Shown here piece after piece: positions 39,655-49,065 of a stretch of DNA of 64,000 nucleotides (positions within the stretch are counted from its first letter, which is position 1; the number at the start of each line of letters is the position of its first letter). Source of the DNA: RGZA01 sp041917755 (GTDB lineage: Bacteria > Pseudomonadota > Alphaproteobacteria > UBA9219 > RGZA01). The position numbers and the translations under genes were made by a program. The stretch lies in contig JAYRWY010000007.1 of the NCBI GenBank assembly GCA_041917755.1, positions 248,001 to 312,000 on the forward strand, read 5' to 3'. The notes beneath the pieces were generated by a model. The model made no database searches and had not been told where the DNA came from. It saw only the letters and a program-made list of their open reading frames with translations.

Positions 39655-42642
39655 GTGTCGTCGCCGCGGTTCATCTTGAAAACTAACCCTCTTGTATGGT
39701 CAGCATTGCTTTTGGGGTTTGGCACCAGTTTGCCAGCCATGCCGTGCCATGCGCAGTCTTCAGATGACCCTGCTTCAGCTCATCTTTCCGCGCCGATTGC
39801 TGCCCGGCCTTTGCAGATGCAGGCATCTGTGCGCGCCGGCATCCATGATGAGTATGAACGTGTGGTCTTCGATTGGCCGGCTAAAGTCAGCTATAGTTTT
39901 CTACAAAATGGCCAAGAAGTTGATATCCATTTTTCTCAATCCACGTCTATTGATTTATCGCCTGTAACCAAACGTCGTCTCTCCAGCATCGTGCGAACCC
40001 AACAGGTCATGGATGCAGGTGTAAACCGTGTTAAGTTATTTTTGGCACCTGATATTGTGGCAAAACAAATTCAGCAAGGCCGATTGGTGATTGTCGATTT
40101 CTATCATGGCAAGGCGCCGGTCATGACGGCATCGGCGTCTTCATCCAATCTGCCTCAGGCCATGTCAATTGCTGGTGAAGCGCCAGTTGCAGCAACTCAT
40201 TCGGATGCAACGCCAGCAACAACTTCAGAAGCAACTTCAGAAGCCAAACCCACTACGAATTCCGAGCCGGCGGTTCAACCTTTATTGGCGTTGCAACCAT
40301 CCAATGCACCACTTCCCCCGAATTTGGACGATATCGGTAATGATGCGGTTCCGCTGGTTACGCTAGATCCCGGGATTGTTGCGGGCGCTGCAATCTATCG
40401 CCGGGCAGATTATGTCTACATTGTCTTTGGCAAAAAATTCACATTGCCCCTATCAGCGATGCTGCGTGAAATGCCGCGCGTCACTCTGGAAAGTTTACAA
40501 TCACCAACCGGTACAGTGTATCGGTTTTATATGCCGCAAGATTTAAATTTGCGTAGCAACCGTGATGATACCAAATGGACAATTCTTGCTTCAAAAAAAA
40601 TTCCAACCGCCCCAATCAGTTTAACAGTAACCGCCCAGCCGGATTATGCGCTTGGCGCGCGAATTATTATTCCCGTTAGCAAAGCAGATGATGCGGTGCA
40701 TTTTGTTGATCCCGAATTAGGCGATGAATTGGTGATTGTTCCGCTTGAAGGATCTAGTCAAGCCGTGCGTCAGGCATATCGCTTCGCAGATTTCCGCTTT
40801 GTACCATCTGAACAAGGGGTTGTTATTCACCCCCTGACAGATACCGTGGATATCAAGCGTCAAAATCTGGGTATTGAAATTACGAATGAACATGGGTTGC
40901 GCCTTTCCCCGTCCAAAGACACGGGCATGGAAAGCGATGTGCGCGCCAACACCCCCATGAAAGACCAGTTGTTTGATTTAAATGATTGGTATGGCCCAAG
41001 CGCCAAGTCCTATACCGAAATGCGCCAACACTGGCAGCGTACACTAGCCGAAGTTCCGGAAAGCGAACGTGATCGTGTGCGCTTGAATATGGCGCGGTTT
41101 TATTTTGCACGTAACCATGCTCATGAGGCATCGGGGCTTTTAAATTTATTAGTTCAAAAAGTCCCTGATTTGTTGCATCGCAGTGAATTTTTGGCCTTGC
41201 GTGGTGCTGTACGTGTGTTGACCCATGATGCTGGCGCGCTGGATGATTTAAGCCTTCCCGATATTATGAATTATCCTGAAGTGAAGCTGTGGCGCGCAGT
41301 TGCAAAAACCCGGGCACTGGATTGGAAAGAGGCTGCAGAACTATTCCAAAGCTCGGATAAAGTACTTGATAAATATCCAGAGCCGTTCTTTACAGATTTT
41401 TCAATTACCGCCATTGAATCCGCCATATCCAATAAAGATAAGCAATATGCAACCAAAGTATTGGAACGTCTTATCCAACGCCGCCCTGAACTGGATATGA
41501 AATCTGGCCCCGTCAATTATTTGCGCGGTGTGCTAATGAGTTTGACCGACCACCTGGACAGAGCCGAAGTATATTGGAACAAGGCAGCCTCCGGCCGCGA
41601 TCAGCTCTATCGTGTGCGCGCAAAATTATCTCTGACAGATTATGAAGTAATCACCGGTAAAATTTCGCCTCTGCAGGCAGCAGAAAAACTTGAACGTCTT
41701 CGTTTTGCATGGCGCGGCGATGATCTGGAATTGGACGTGCTGCGACGCATTGGAAAATTCTATATTGAAGGCGGCAAGATGGAAGAAGGGCTTGCAACGT
41801 TAAAACAAGCACTCAGTTTATTGCCAGATAATGAAGCCGCAAAACAACTGCATATGGAAATGGCATTTGCGTTTCGTGATGTGTTTTTAGGTAGCAAAAA
41901 TCGTGATGTTTCCGCACTAGATGCACTTAGCCTTTATGAACGTTTCTATGATTTGGCACCATCAGGCGCTGAAGGCGATGCGATTATCCGTTCGCTGGCC
42001 CAGCGCATGGTGTCACTCGATTTGTTGGATAGAGCCGCAATGTTGCTGGCTGACCAAGCTCGGCATAGATTATCTGGCGCAATGAAGATACGCGTTGGTA
42101 CACAGGCTGCGGGCATTTATCTGCTTGATCACAAGGCCGATGCAGCTTTGGATATTTTAAAAGATACAGATGATCCGTCTGTGCCAGAAGACTTGCAGAT
42201 TGAACGCAGTTTGCTCAAAGCCAAAGCACTTTCTAGTTTGAATAAAGTTCAAGATGCCAAAGCAATTTTAAAAAATGTGAACAGTGAATACTCAGCAAGA
42301 TTACTTGCGGATATGGCTTGGCGTGCACGGGATTGGGCTGATGCCGCTCAAACATTGGAGGCACTTATTGGGCCGCCCGTGACTGAAGGTTTAAAATCTG
42401 AAACTGCACAGTTGATTATCAGTCGGGCAATTGCACTAGCCTTAATCAACGACACCGCGGGCCTGAGTAAATTGCGCTCAGATTTTGGGGCTGCCATGAA
42501 GGGGCTGCCACAAGAGGAACTCTTCAAAACTCTTACCGAGCCAGAAACAGGCTTGCCGCGCGATCCTTCAACCATGAAGACCTTGATGACAGATGTGGAT
42601 TTGTTCCAAAGCTATCTAGAAAACTACCGCAACTTAAATTAG
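39655..42642 (+). CDS. Large secreted TPR protein with N-terminal AMIN-like domain
   Basis: The 995-residue product has a signal peptide ending MPCHAQSS, then a beta-rich AMIN-like domain at about 55-165 (VRAGIHDEYERVVFDWPAKVSYSFLQNG), a Thr/Ala/Pro linker, further beta segments to about 410, and a long helical part to the end that reads as degenerate TPR or SEL1-like repeats. AMIN domains bind peptidoglycan or anchor envelope machines, so a periplasmic scaffold is likely. Proteins of this layout follow flagellar or chemotaxis genes in some Rhodospirillales, from memory. The GTG start has no good ribosome-binding site; TTG 39676 is an alternative. Confidence 0.6.
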   Translation: MSSPRFILKTNPLVWSALLLGFGTSLPAMPCHAQSSDDPASAHLSAPIAARPLQMQASVRAGIHDEYERVVFDWPAKVSYSFLQNGQEVDIHFSQSTSIDLSPVTKRRLSSIVRTQQVMDAGVNRVKLFLAPDIVAKQIQQGRLVIVDFYHGKAPVMTASASSSNLPQAMSIAGEAPVAATHSDATPATTSEATSEAKPTTNSEPAVQPLLALQPSNAPLPPNLDDIGNDAVPLVTLDPGIVAGAAIYRRADYVYIVFGKKFTLPLSAMLREMPRVTLESLQSPTGTVYRFYMPQDLNLRSNRDDTKWTILASKKIPTAPISLTVTAQPDYALGARIIIPVSKADDAVHFVDPELGDELVIVPLEGSSQAVRQAYRFADFRFVPSEQGVVIHPLTDTVDIKRQNLGIEITNEHGLRLSPSKDTGMESDVRANTPMKDQLFDLNDWYGPSAKSYTEMRQHWQRTLAEVPESERDRVRLNMARFYFARNHAHEASGLLNLLVQKVPDLLHRSEFLALRGAVRVLTHDAGALDDLSLPDIMNYPEVKLWRAVAKTRALDWKEAAELFQSSDKVLDKYPEPFFTDFSITAIESAISNKDKQYATKVLERLIQRRPELDMKSGPVNYLRGVLMSLTDHLDRAEVYWNKAASGRDQLYRVRAKLSLTDYEVITGKISPLQAAEKLERLRFAWRGDDLELDVLRRIGKFYIEGGKMEEGLATLKQALSLLPDNEAAKQLHMEMAFAFRDVFLGSKNRDVSALDALSLYERFYDLAPSGAEGDAIIRSLAQRMVSLDLLDRAAMLLADQARHRLSGAMKIRVGTQAAGIYLLDHKADAALDILKDTDDPSVPEDLQIERSLLKAKALSSLNKVQDAKAILKNVNSEYSARLLADMAWRARDWADAAQTLEALIGPPVTEGLKSETAQLIISRAIALALINDTAGLSKLRSDFGAAMKGLPQEELFKTLTEPETGLPRDPSTMKTLMTDVDLFQSYLENYRNLN

Positions 42643-42885
42643 CTGCAAAAAATCAGTTAAGTATATGATATATAACAGTATTATTGGTGTGTGTGCAGGC
42701 GCAACCTTCAATAAGGCAACACCTATGCATCTTGTTATGCACAGCCAACTATTTTGCTTATACACCCCATTATTTCATGCTAATTAAAGCCGTTCGCATC
42801 GCGGGTGGCGATTCATTTATGCCGTCCCGAAACTGACCTGACTACAAAATCTAGACAAGCTATCCAGCTCAAGAGGATATACACC

Positions 42886-43797
42886 GTGTTATCACGTTTA
42901 TTTGCATTGTTTGCAACTTTTTCACTCCTAGCAACCCCAGCATTCGCAGCAGAACAGTACTCGGTAGGCGCGCCTATCCCCTGGGGGCTCGATCTTCAGG
43001 CCGCTTTTTCTCCTGCCAAACACCGCATGCATGATTTCCATAACTTTATGCTGGTGATTATCACGTTAATTACGATCTTTGTTTTGTGCCTGTTGATTTA
43101 TGTCATCGTGCGCTTCAATGCTAAGGCAAACCCAAAACCAGCAAACTTTTCGCACAACACTCTTCTTGAAGTAGTTTGGACCGCAATTCCGGTTTTGATA
43201 TTAGTCATCGTGGGAATTCCATCGATGAAACTGTTGTACTATGTAGACAAGACACCCAATCCGGAAATGACCCTTAAGGCTACTGCTCACCAATGGTATT
43301 GGTCTTATGAAATGCCTGATCAGAAGGTTGAATCATTTGATAGCCGCCCAATTTGGGATGGCACCAAGCAGACCCAAGAACAGATTGATGCTGCTCTCAA
43401 AGATGCAGCGCCAAACTGGATTTACAACTCTGAAAAGCCATTACGTTTGCTCGAAGTAGATAACCGTTTGGTCTTGCCCGTAGACACCCAGGTTCGCGTG
43501 TACACAACGTCATCCGATGTAATCCACTCTTTCGCTATTCCTTCCCTTGGCGTGCGTAAAGATGCTGTCGCAGGCCGCTTGAATGAAACATGGCTGAAGA
43601 TTGATAAGGAAGGCGTCTATTATGGCCAATGCTCGCAAATTTGCGGCACGGGTCATGCGTTCATGCCCATAGTGATTGAAGCCGTCAGCAAAGAAAAGTT
43701 TGCGGCATGGGTTGCCAAGAAAACCGGCGCAGATGGTGATGCTAAGAAGACCAAGCAATCGCTGCTTCAATCCAATTCAGTTATCACTCAACGCTAA
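42886..43797 (+). CDS. ctaC: Cytochrome c oxidase subunit II
   Basis: Subunit II accepts electrons from cytochrome c through the CuA centre. From the GTG start, the 303-residue product has a signal peptide (ending TPAFAAEQ), two membrane helices (about 45-70 and 90-110), the aromatic patch ATAHQWYWSYEMPD, and the CuA site with Cys249 and Cys253 (GQCSQICGTGHAFMP). I chose GTG 42886 because AAGAGGA at 42871-42877 is 8 bp upstream and the signal peptide begins there. The open frame runs back to 42805. It is the first gene of the aa3 oxidase operon. Confidence 0.96.
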   Translation: MLSRLFALFATFSLLATPAFAAEQYSVGAPIPWGLDLQAAFSPAKHRMHDFHNFMLVIITLITIFVLCLLIYVIVRFNAKANPKPANFSHNTLLEVVWTAIPVLILVIVGIPSMKLLYYVDKTPNPEMTLKATAHQWYWSYEMPDQKVESFDSRPIWDGTKQTQEQIDAALKDAAPNWIYNSEKPLRLLEVDNRLVLPVDTQVRVYTTSSDVIHSFAIPSLGVRKDAVAGRLNETWLKIDKEGVYYGQCSQICGTGHAFMPIVIEAVSKEKFAAWVAKKTGADGDAKKTKQSLLQSNSVITQR

Positions 43798-43825
43798 TTA
43801 AACTATCCCTCAGGAGTTACGAATA

Positions 43826-45415
43826 ATGTCAGCAGCACACCATGATGCACATCACGCAGATGATCATAAAATGAGCTTTTTTACACGTTGGTTCTGTTCA
43901 ACCAACCATAAAGATATCGGCACACTTTATTTAATATTTTCGATCATCGCTGGTTTGATTGGCGGTTTATTCTCCGTCATTATGCGAATGGAATTACAAC
44001 AACCTGGCTTGCAATACATCGCCGATGGCCAGATGTGGAATGTTCTGGTGACCGCTCATGGTCTTACCATGGTATTCTTTGTGGTGATGCCCGCCTTGAT
44101 TGGCGGCTTTGGTAACTGGTTCTTGCCGCTCATGATTGGTGCGCCTGATATGGCGTTCCCGCGTCTAAACAACATCAGCTTCTGGCTATTGGTTCCTTCC
44201 TTCTTGCTGTTGTTGGGTTCTGCATTTGTAGGACAAGGTGCAGGTACAGGTTGGACCGTCTATCCACCGTTAGCTACTTCAGGTCAAAGTGGTCCTTCGG
44301 TCGATATGGCAATCTTTGCACTCCATCTTGCTGGTGCATCATCCATTCTTGGTGCGGTAAACTTCATTACCACCATTTTTAATATGCGCGCTCCCGGCAT
44401 GACATTGCACAAGATGCCATTATTTGCATGGGCGATGTTGATTACTGCCTTCTTGCTGTTGCTTGCTGTGCCAGTGCTCGGCGGTGCTATTACCATGTTG
44501 CTCACGGATCGCAACTTTGGTTCAACTTTTTTTGATCCAGCTGGCGGCGGTGACCCGTTGCTGTACCAGCATCTATTCTGGTTCTTTGGTCACCCTGAAG
44601 TGTACATCATGATTTTGCCAGGCTTTGGCATTATCAGCCATATCGTATCAACCTTCTCTAAGAAGCCGGTATTTGGCTATCTCGCCATGGCATATGCTAT
44701 GGTCGCGATCGGCGTGGTTGGCTTCGTGGTATGGGCTCACCATATGTATGTATCTGGTATCGATGTAGATACCCGCGCCTATTTCACCGCTGCAACCCTC
44801 ATCATTGCTGTTCCGACGGGGATTAAAATCTTCTCGTGGATTGCAACAATGTGGGGCGGTTCAATTGAGTTCAAAACCCCTATGCTGTGGGCGATTGGCT
44901 TTATCTTCCTATTCACTGTGGGCGGTGTTACCGGCGTGGTATTGGCAAATGCCGGTGTGGATGTGGTATTGCACAACACCTATTACGTTGTAGCACATTT
45001 CCATTACGTGCTTTCACTTGGCGCCGTATTCACCATCTTTGCTGCCTTCTATTACTGGATTGGTAAGATGAGTGGCCGTCAATATCCGGAATGGATGGGT
45101 GTCGTGCATTTCTGGCTAACCTTCATTGGTGTTAACCTGACCTTCTTCCCCCAGCATTTCTTGGGACTGCAAGGTATGCCACGTCATTACCCGGACTACC
45201 CCGATGCGATGAGCGGTTGGAACTATGTGTCCTCCCTTGGCTCTTATATTTCTTATGCTGGTGCGTTCTGGTTTGTGCTCGTGGTAATTGTCACGCTCAA
45301 ATCCGGTAAGAAGGTCGGTGCTAATTATTGGAATGAAAGTGCCAACACACTTGAATGGACATTGCCATCACCACCTCCATTCCATCAATTTGAAACACTG
45401 ACGCGCGTTAAGTAA
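43826..45415 (+). CDS. ctaD: Cytochrome c oxidase subunit I (aa3 type)
   Basis: Subunit I reduces oxygen at the haem a3/CuB site and pumps protons. The 529-residue product has twelve membrane helices, the haem a ligand histidine in TAHGLTMVF, the D-channel asparagines in GGFGNWFLPLMIGAPDMAFPR, the A1-family motif FGHPEVYIMILP with the essential glutamate, the AHHMYVSG CuB histidines and the HNTYYVVAHFHYVLSLG haem ligands. It is thus a canonical A1-type enzyme. A CAGGAG site precedes the ATG. The N-terminus is His-rich (AAHHDAHHADDHK), as often seen in alphaproteobacteria. Confidence 0.98.
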   Translation: MSAAHHDAHHADDHKMSFFTRWFCSTNHKDIGTLYLIFSIIAGLIGGLFSVIMRMELQQPGLQYIADGQMWNVLVTAHGLTMVFFVVMPALIGGFGNWFLPLMIGAPDMAFPRLNNISFWLLVPSFLLLLGSAFVGQGAGTGWTVYPPLATSGQSGPSVDMAIFALHLAGASSILGAVNFITTIFNMRAPGMTLHKMPLFAWAMLITAFLLLLAVPVLGGAITMLLTDRNFGSTFFDPAGGGDPLLYQHLFWFFGHPEVYIMILPGFGIISHIVSTFSKKPVFGYLAMAYAMVAIGVVGFVVWAHHMYVSGIDVDTRAYFTAATLIIAVPTGIKIFSWIATMWGGSIEFKTPMLWAIGFIFLFTVGGVTGVVLANAGVDVVLHNTYYVVAHFHYVLSLGAVFTIFAAFYYWIGKMSGRQYPEWMGVVHFWLTFIGVNLTFFPQHFLGLQGMPRHYPDYPDAMSGWNYVSSLGSYISYAGAFWFVLVVIVTLKSGKKVGANYWNESANTLEWTLPSPPPFHQFETLTRVK

Positions 45416-45420
45416 TTGTC

Positions 45421-46356
45421 ATGACGTTGTCATCAATCGAGTTATCACAATCAGGTTCGCTTGCTTCAGACCATGAAGCAAGCGTTCGTGATTATGTTGC
45501 TTTATTGAAGCCACGCGTGATGTCGCTGGTTGTGTTTACTGGTCTGGTTGGTGTTATGGTCGCGCCTGGCCATATCCATCCTCTGCTTGCTTGTGTTGCG
45601 GTGCTTTGCATTGCCTTGGCCAGCGGTGCAAGCGGCGCAATCAATATGTGGTATGAACGCGATGTGGACGCGCTGATGGTACGTACCCGTAATCGGCCAT
45701 TGCCGCGCGGTCGCATGGCACCAGAGCACGCATTGGAATTCGGCACAGTTATTCTTTGTTTTGCTGTGTTGCTGATGGGCGTAGCGGTAAATTGGGTTGC
45801 GGCTGGCCTGCTGGCATTTGCAGCAGGGTTTTATGTGTTTATCTACACAATGTGGCTGAAACGTCGTACCCCGCAGAATATCGTGATTGGCGGCGCGGCA
45901 GGGGCATTCCCTCCCATGATTGGCTGGGCAGCAGTTACAGGACATATTGGCCTTCCGGCACTGGTTTTATTCGCACTGATCTTTTTTTGGACACCGCCAC
46001 ATTTCTGGGCTCTTGCCCTATATCGCAGCGACGATTATGCCCGTGCAGGAATTCCTATGCTGCCCGTGGTAGCAGGTGAGCGTGCAACAAAAATTCAAAT
46101 GTTACTTTATACCTTATTGTTATGCCCAATTGCCTTTGCACCTTGTGCACTTGGTTTTGCAGGCTGGCTTTATGGTGCGGTCGCTGCACTATGCAGCATT
46201 GGCTTCGTGGCTTATGCCGTAGCAGTGTTTTTTGATAAAGACCACAAGATTGCCAAGGGTATGTTCAAGTTCTCTTTGCTTTATCTCACAGCCATGTTCG
46301 CTGCGCTGTTAATTGAAAAGCTAGCTGGCCTTCAACCTGTGGGAGCCATGCTATGA
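45421..46356 (+). CDS. ctaB: Protoheme IX farnesyltransferase (haem O synthase)
   Basis: CtaB (COX10) attaches a farnesyl chain to haem B to make haem O, which CtaA converts to haem A. The 311-residue membrane protein has the prenyltransferase motif INMWYERDVDALMVRTRNRPLP with its aspartates, a second aspartate region near YRSDDYARAGIPMLPVV, and FFWTPPHFWALALY. Its position between ctaD and ctaG is standard for alphaproteobacteria. It ends with an ATGA overlap into the small coxF gene. Confidence 0.97.
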   Translation: MTLSSIELSQSGSLASDHEASVRDYVALLKPRVMSLVVFTGLVGVMVAPGHIHPLLACVAVLCIALASGASGAINMWYERDVDALMVRTRNRPLPRGRMAPEHALEFGTVILCFAVLLMGVAVNWVAAGLLAFAAGFYVFIYTMWLKRRTPQNIVIGGAAGAFPPMIGWAAVTGHIGLPALVLFALIFFWTPPHFWALALYRSDDYARAGIPMLPVVAGERATKIQMLLYTLLLCPIAFAPCALGFAGWLYGAVAALCSIGFVAYAVAVFFDKDHKIAKGMFKFSLLYLTAMFAALLIEKLAGLQPVGAML

Positions 46357-46496
46357 CCGAACCCGTTGTAAAAATTTCATTTCCACCCGCTAAACGCAAA
46401 CGTAACTTGGCCATTGCTCTGGGGCTGATCGCATTTGTTGTTATTATTTATGTGGTCACAATTGTTAAACTAAATGTTCATGGTGGTGTCGGATGA
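46353..46496 (+). CDS. coxF: CoxF-like small membrane protein
   Basis: This 47-residue frame is flanked by ATGA overlaps on both sides (ctaB stop at the start, ctaG start at the end), so it is certainly translated in the operon. It has a basic segment PPAKRKRN, one membrane helix of about 21 residues (LAIALGLIAFVVIIYVVTIVKL) and a short periplasmic tail. Alphaproteobacterial oxidase operons carry such a gene, annotated CoxF, at the same place. Its role in oxidase assembly is not well defined. Confidence 0.85.
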   Translation: MTEPVVKISFPPAKRKRNLAIALGLIAFVVIIYVVTIVKLNVHGGVG

Positions 46497-47119
46497 CAGA
46501 GCAAGCCGCCCCGCTCAATCAAAAAAATCGTACCGTAGGCCTGAAGTTGGCCGCGGGTGGTTTGTTCATGCTTGCGTTGGCCTTTGTGTCAGTGCCGCTT
46601 TATAACCTTTATTGCAAGAAGACCGGTTTTGGTGGTGCAACACAGGTTGCTGCTGCTCCTGCTCCTGAAGATGTGATCCTGAATCGTACCGTAAAAATCC
46701 GTTTTAATGCCGATGTCTCGCCCGGACTGCCTTGGAATTTCAAACCTGTGGCCAATGAAGTTGAAGTAAAAATCGGCGAAGCACAAAAAATCATCTATCA
46801 CGCAGTCAATAACGGCAAGACCGATGAAGTAGGCGTGGCCATGTACAATGTTCAACCTGACCGTGCCGGGTTGTACTTCAATAAGGTTCAATGCTTTTGC
46901 TTTGATGAAAAACTTTTAAAGCCTGGTGAAAGTGCCGAGTTGCCGGTGCAATTCTTTGTTGATCCCGCGATTGCCAAAGATAAGCAAATGGATGATGTTA
47001 AAACAATAACCCTGTCATATACCTTTTTTGCAGCTAAGAGCGATAAGCTGGCTCAGGCGCAAAAAAAATTCGATACCAAGCAAACTGAATTGCTGGAAAC
47101 AGCAAAGACCATACCATAA
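46493..47119 (+). CDS. ctaG: Cytochrome c oxidase copper assembly protein CtaG (COX11)
   Basis: CtaG delivers copper to the CuB site of subunit I. The 208-residue product has one N-terminal membrane helix (LAAGGLFMLALAFVSVPLYNLYC) and a periplasmic Ig-like domain with the copper-binding CFCF motif in NKVQCFCFDEKLLKPGE and the conserved VSPGLPWNFKP and DPAIAKDKQMDDVKTITLSYTFF. All of these are hallmarks of COX11. The start overlaps the coxF stop by ATGA, and ctaE follows 12 bp after its stop. Confidence 0.97.
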   Translation: MTEQAAPLNQKNRTVGLKLAAGGLFMLALAFVSVPLYNLYCKKTGFGGATQVAAAPAPEDVILNRTVKIRFNADVSPGLPWNFKPVANEVEVKIGEAQKIIYHAVNNGKTDEVGVAMYNVQPDRAGLYFNKVQCFCFDEKLLKPGESAELPVQFFVDPAIAKDKQMDDVKTITLSYTFFAAKSDKLAQAQKKFDTKQTELLETAKTIP

Positions 47120-47131
47120 AGGAGAGTAAGC

Positions 47132-47998
47132 ATGTCAGATCACCACGGGCCCCAATACGAAGATAGTGGTATTCCACAGCCCTACCATTTGGTGGCACCT
47201 TCGATCATGCCTCTTCTCGGGGCATTAGCTGCTGGCGCGCTTGCGGTTGGCATGATTTTGTTTATGCACAAGATCAAGCTTGTCTTGGGCAGTTTTTCAT
47301 TTGAATTCGGCAGCACGGGCTTGCTGCTTGGTTTTGCCAGCGTGCTTGCCGTGATGTTCTTCTGGTGGAAAGACGTCATTAAAGAAGCCTATGTCGAAAA
47401 GCTTCATGGCCCGTTGGTAAAGCTTGGTCTTCGTTATGGCATGGCTTTGTTCATCGCTTCAGAAGTAATGTTCTTCGTCGCATTTTTCTGGGCTTATTTC
47501 AATTCCGCGCTTTATCCAGTTGGCGGCGTATGGCCACCCAAGGGTATTCACACCATTGATCCGTTCGATTTGCCATTTGTGATGACCGTCATTCTGCTTC
47601 TTTCCGGCTCAACCGTAACCTTCGCTCACGAAGCATTGGTGGAAGGTCGCCGCAAGGATGCTATTCAGGCTCTTGGCCTGAGCGTGCTGCTGGGTATTCT
47701 TTTTACTTGCTTCCAGGCTTATGAGTATCTCAATGGCCACTTCAGCTTTAAGGATGGAATCTTCCCATCTACCTTCTTTATGGCGACCGGCTTTCACGGT
47801 TTCCACGTGCTGATTGGTACCATTTTCTTAATCGTGGCATGGGTGCGTACCGCTAAGGGACACTTTACCAAGGATAGTCATTTTGGCTTCGAAGCGGCTG
47901 CTTGGTACTGGCACTTTGTTGACGTGGTATGGCTGTTCCTGTTCACATCCATTTATTGGTGGGGTTCGGGTCCGCAAGTTCCTGGAGCACATGGGTAA
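47132..47998 (+). CDS. ctaE: Cytochrome c oxidase subunit III
   Basis: Subunit III stabilises the oxidase and proton uptake. The 288-residue product has seven membrane helices, with GMALFIASEVMFFVAFFWAYF, the PFDLPFVMTVILLLSGSTVTFAHEAL segment, GFHGFHVLIGTIFL and the C-terminal EAAAWYWHFVDVVWLFLFTSIYWWG, all conserved in the family. A GGAGAG site lies before the ATG. The last eight bases overlap the DUF983 gene. Confidence 0.98.
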   Translation: MSDHHGPQYEDSGIPQPYHLVAPSIMPLLGALAAGALAVGMILFMHKIKLVLGSFSFEFGSTGLLLGFASVLAVMFFWWKDVIKEAYVEKLHGPLVKLGLRYGMALFIASEVMFFVAFFWAYFNSALYPVGGVWPPKGIHTIDPFDLPFVMTVILLLSGSTVTFAHEALVEGRRKDAIQALGLSVLLGILFTCFQAYEYLNGHFSFKDGIFPSTFFMATGFHGFHVLIGTIFLIVAWVRTAKGHFTKDSHFGFEAAAWYWHFVDVVWLFLFTSIYWWGSGPQVPGAHG

Positions 47999-48347
47999 GT
48001 TCCAGCAGCTGTTGGCAACAGCGGTTGCGTGTCGTTGCCCAAAATGTGGCAAGGGCTCTTTATTTAAAGGGTTTATCACCTTAGTTGACCATTGCGACCA
48101 TTGTCATCTGGCGCTTGCCAAAAATGACAATGGCGATGGTCCTGCCGTTTTTTTGATATTCATCCTTGGCTTTGCGCTTGTTCCGCCGGCAATAATCATT
48201 TCCATGCATGTGGACTGGCCGCTTTGGGTGCATGGCTTGCTCTGGGGCTTTTTAATATTGGGTGCTACACTTGGCACACTGCGGCCAGCCAAAGCGTTGA
48301 CCGTGGCCATGCAATTCAAAAACAGGCCAGATACGTTTACATCATGA
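47991..48347 (+). CDS. DUF983 membrane protein with zinc-ribbon-like cysteines
   Basis: The 118-residue product has two CxxC pairs, CRCPKCGKGSLFKGF and VDHCDHCHL, that form a predicted zinc ribbon, followed by two membrane helices (PAVFLIFILGFALVPPAIII and GLLWGFLILGATLGTLRP). This is the DUF983 pattern. The family commonly lies in oxidase operons between subunit III and SURF1, so a role in oxidase assembly is inferred. I chose ATG 47991, preceded by TGGAG, since the open frame continues upstream through ctaE. Confidence 0.85.
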   Translation: MGKFQQLLATAVACRCPKCGKGSLFKGFITLVDHCDHCHLALAKNDNGDGPAVFLIFILGFALVPPAIIISMHVDWPLWVHGLLWGFLILGATLGTLRPAKALTVAMQFKNRPDTFTS

Positions 48348-49063
48348 ATATTCCGGAATTCAAAATGCCCCACATCAGCTTTCAGCCAAAGTTTTGGCCA
48401 AGTGTTAGCACGGCATTGATGGTCGCGGCATTGCTTGGGCTAGGCGTATGGCAAATGCAGCGTGGAGAATGGAAGACAGCCCTTGTTGCAGAACGCGCAG
48501 CACGATTGGCAGAAAAGCCGATGGTTCTAAAAGGATTGCCCGATGGACCAGTTGAGCAGTTGTATTATCGCGGTGCCTATGTCACTGCACCTGTTAAGAT
48601 AGCACGGCCATATTATACTTTTTCTCATACCTCTGATCGCGGCGTAGGATTTCAGCTCTATTTTCCTGAAACATGGAATAATGATCGCTGGTTTATTCGC
48701 AAATCAGATTTTTTGACCATGCAAGAATGGAAAGCCGGCGGACTTACCTGGCCAACCAATGAGGAATTGGCGCAGGAACTGCCCCATGAGCAACTAGGGG
48801 TATTTGTTCCACTTGAAGATCCGCAAAATATGATATTGCTCAAAGAGGTTGGCAATGAACCCATCCGCCCATTGGATAAGGTCGAGCCAATCATATTTGT
48901 GCCCATTTTCGAATGGAAGGGCATCCAGCATGAATTGTTAAAGGCCCGTTTGCTTAATATATCCAATAATCATGCGGCTTATTCGCTGACCTGGTTTTTG
49001 CTCGCCTTGGCTCTAAGCGTGATTTATGTTTCTTCGCATACCAAGCTTACCTTTAAGGATTAG
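48344..49063 (+). CDS. SURF1-family oxidase assembly protein
   Basis: SURF1 proteins help insert haem A into oxidase subunit I. The 239-residue product has two membrane helices, near residues 15-35 (FWPSVSTALMVAALLGLGVWQMQRGEWK) and at the C-terminus (NHAAYSLTWFLLALALSVIYV), with a periplasmic domain between. GVWQMQRGEWK and NHAAYSLTWF are the family signatures (G-x-W-Q-x-x-R and NNHxxYxxTWF). The start overlaps the DUF983 stop by ATGA, and thrC starts two bases after the stop. Confidence 0.93.
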   Translation: MNIPEFKMPHISFQPKFWPSVSTALMVAALLGLGVWQMQRGEWKTALVAERAARLAEKPMVLKGLPDGPVEQLYYRGAYVTAPVKIARPYYTFSHTSDRGVGFQLYFPETWNNDRWFIRKSDFLTMQEWKAGGLTWPTNEELAQELPHEQLGVFVPLEDPQNMILLKEVGNEPIRPLDKVEPIIFVPIFEWKGIQHELLKARLLNISNNHAAYSLTWFLLALALSVIYVSSHTKLTFKD

Positions 49064-49065
49064 TA

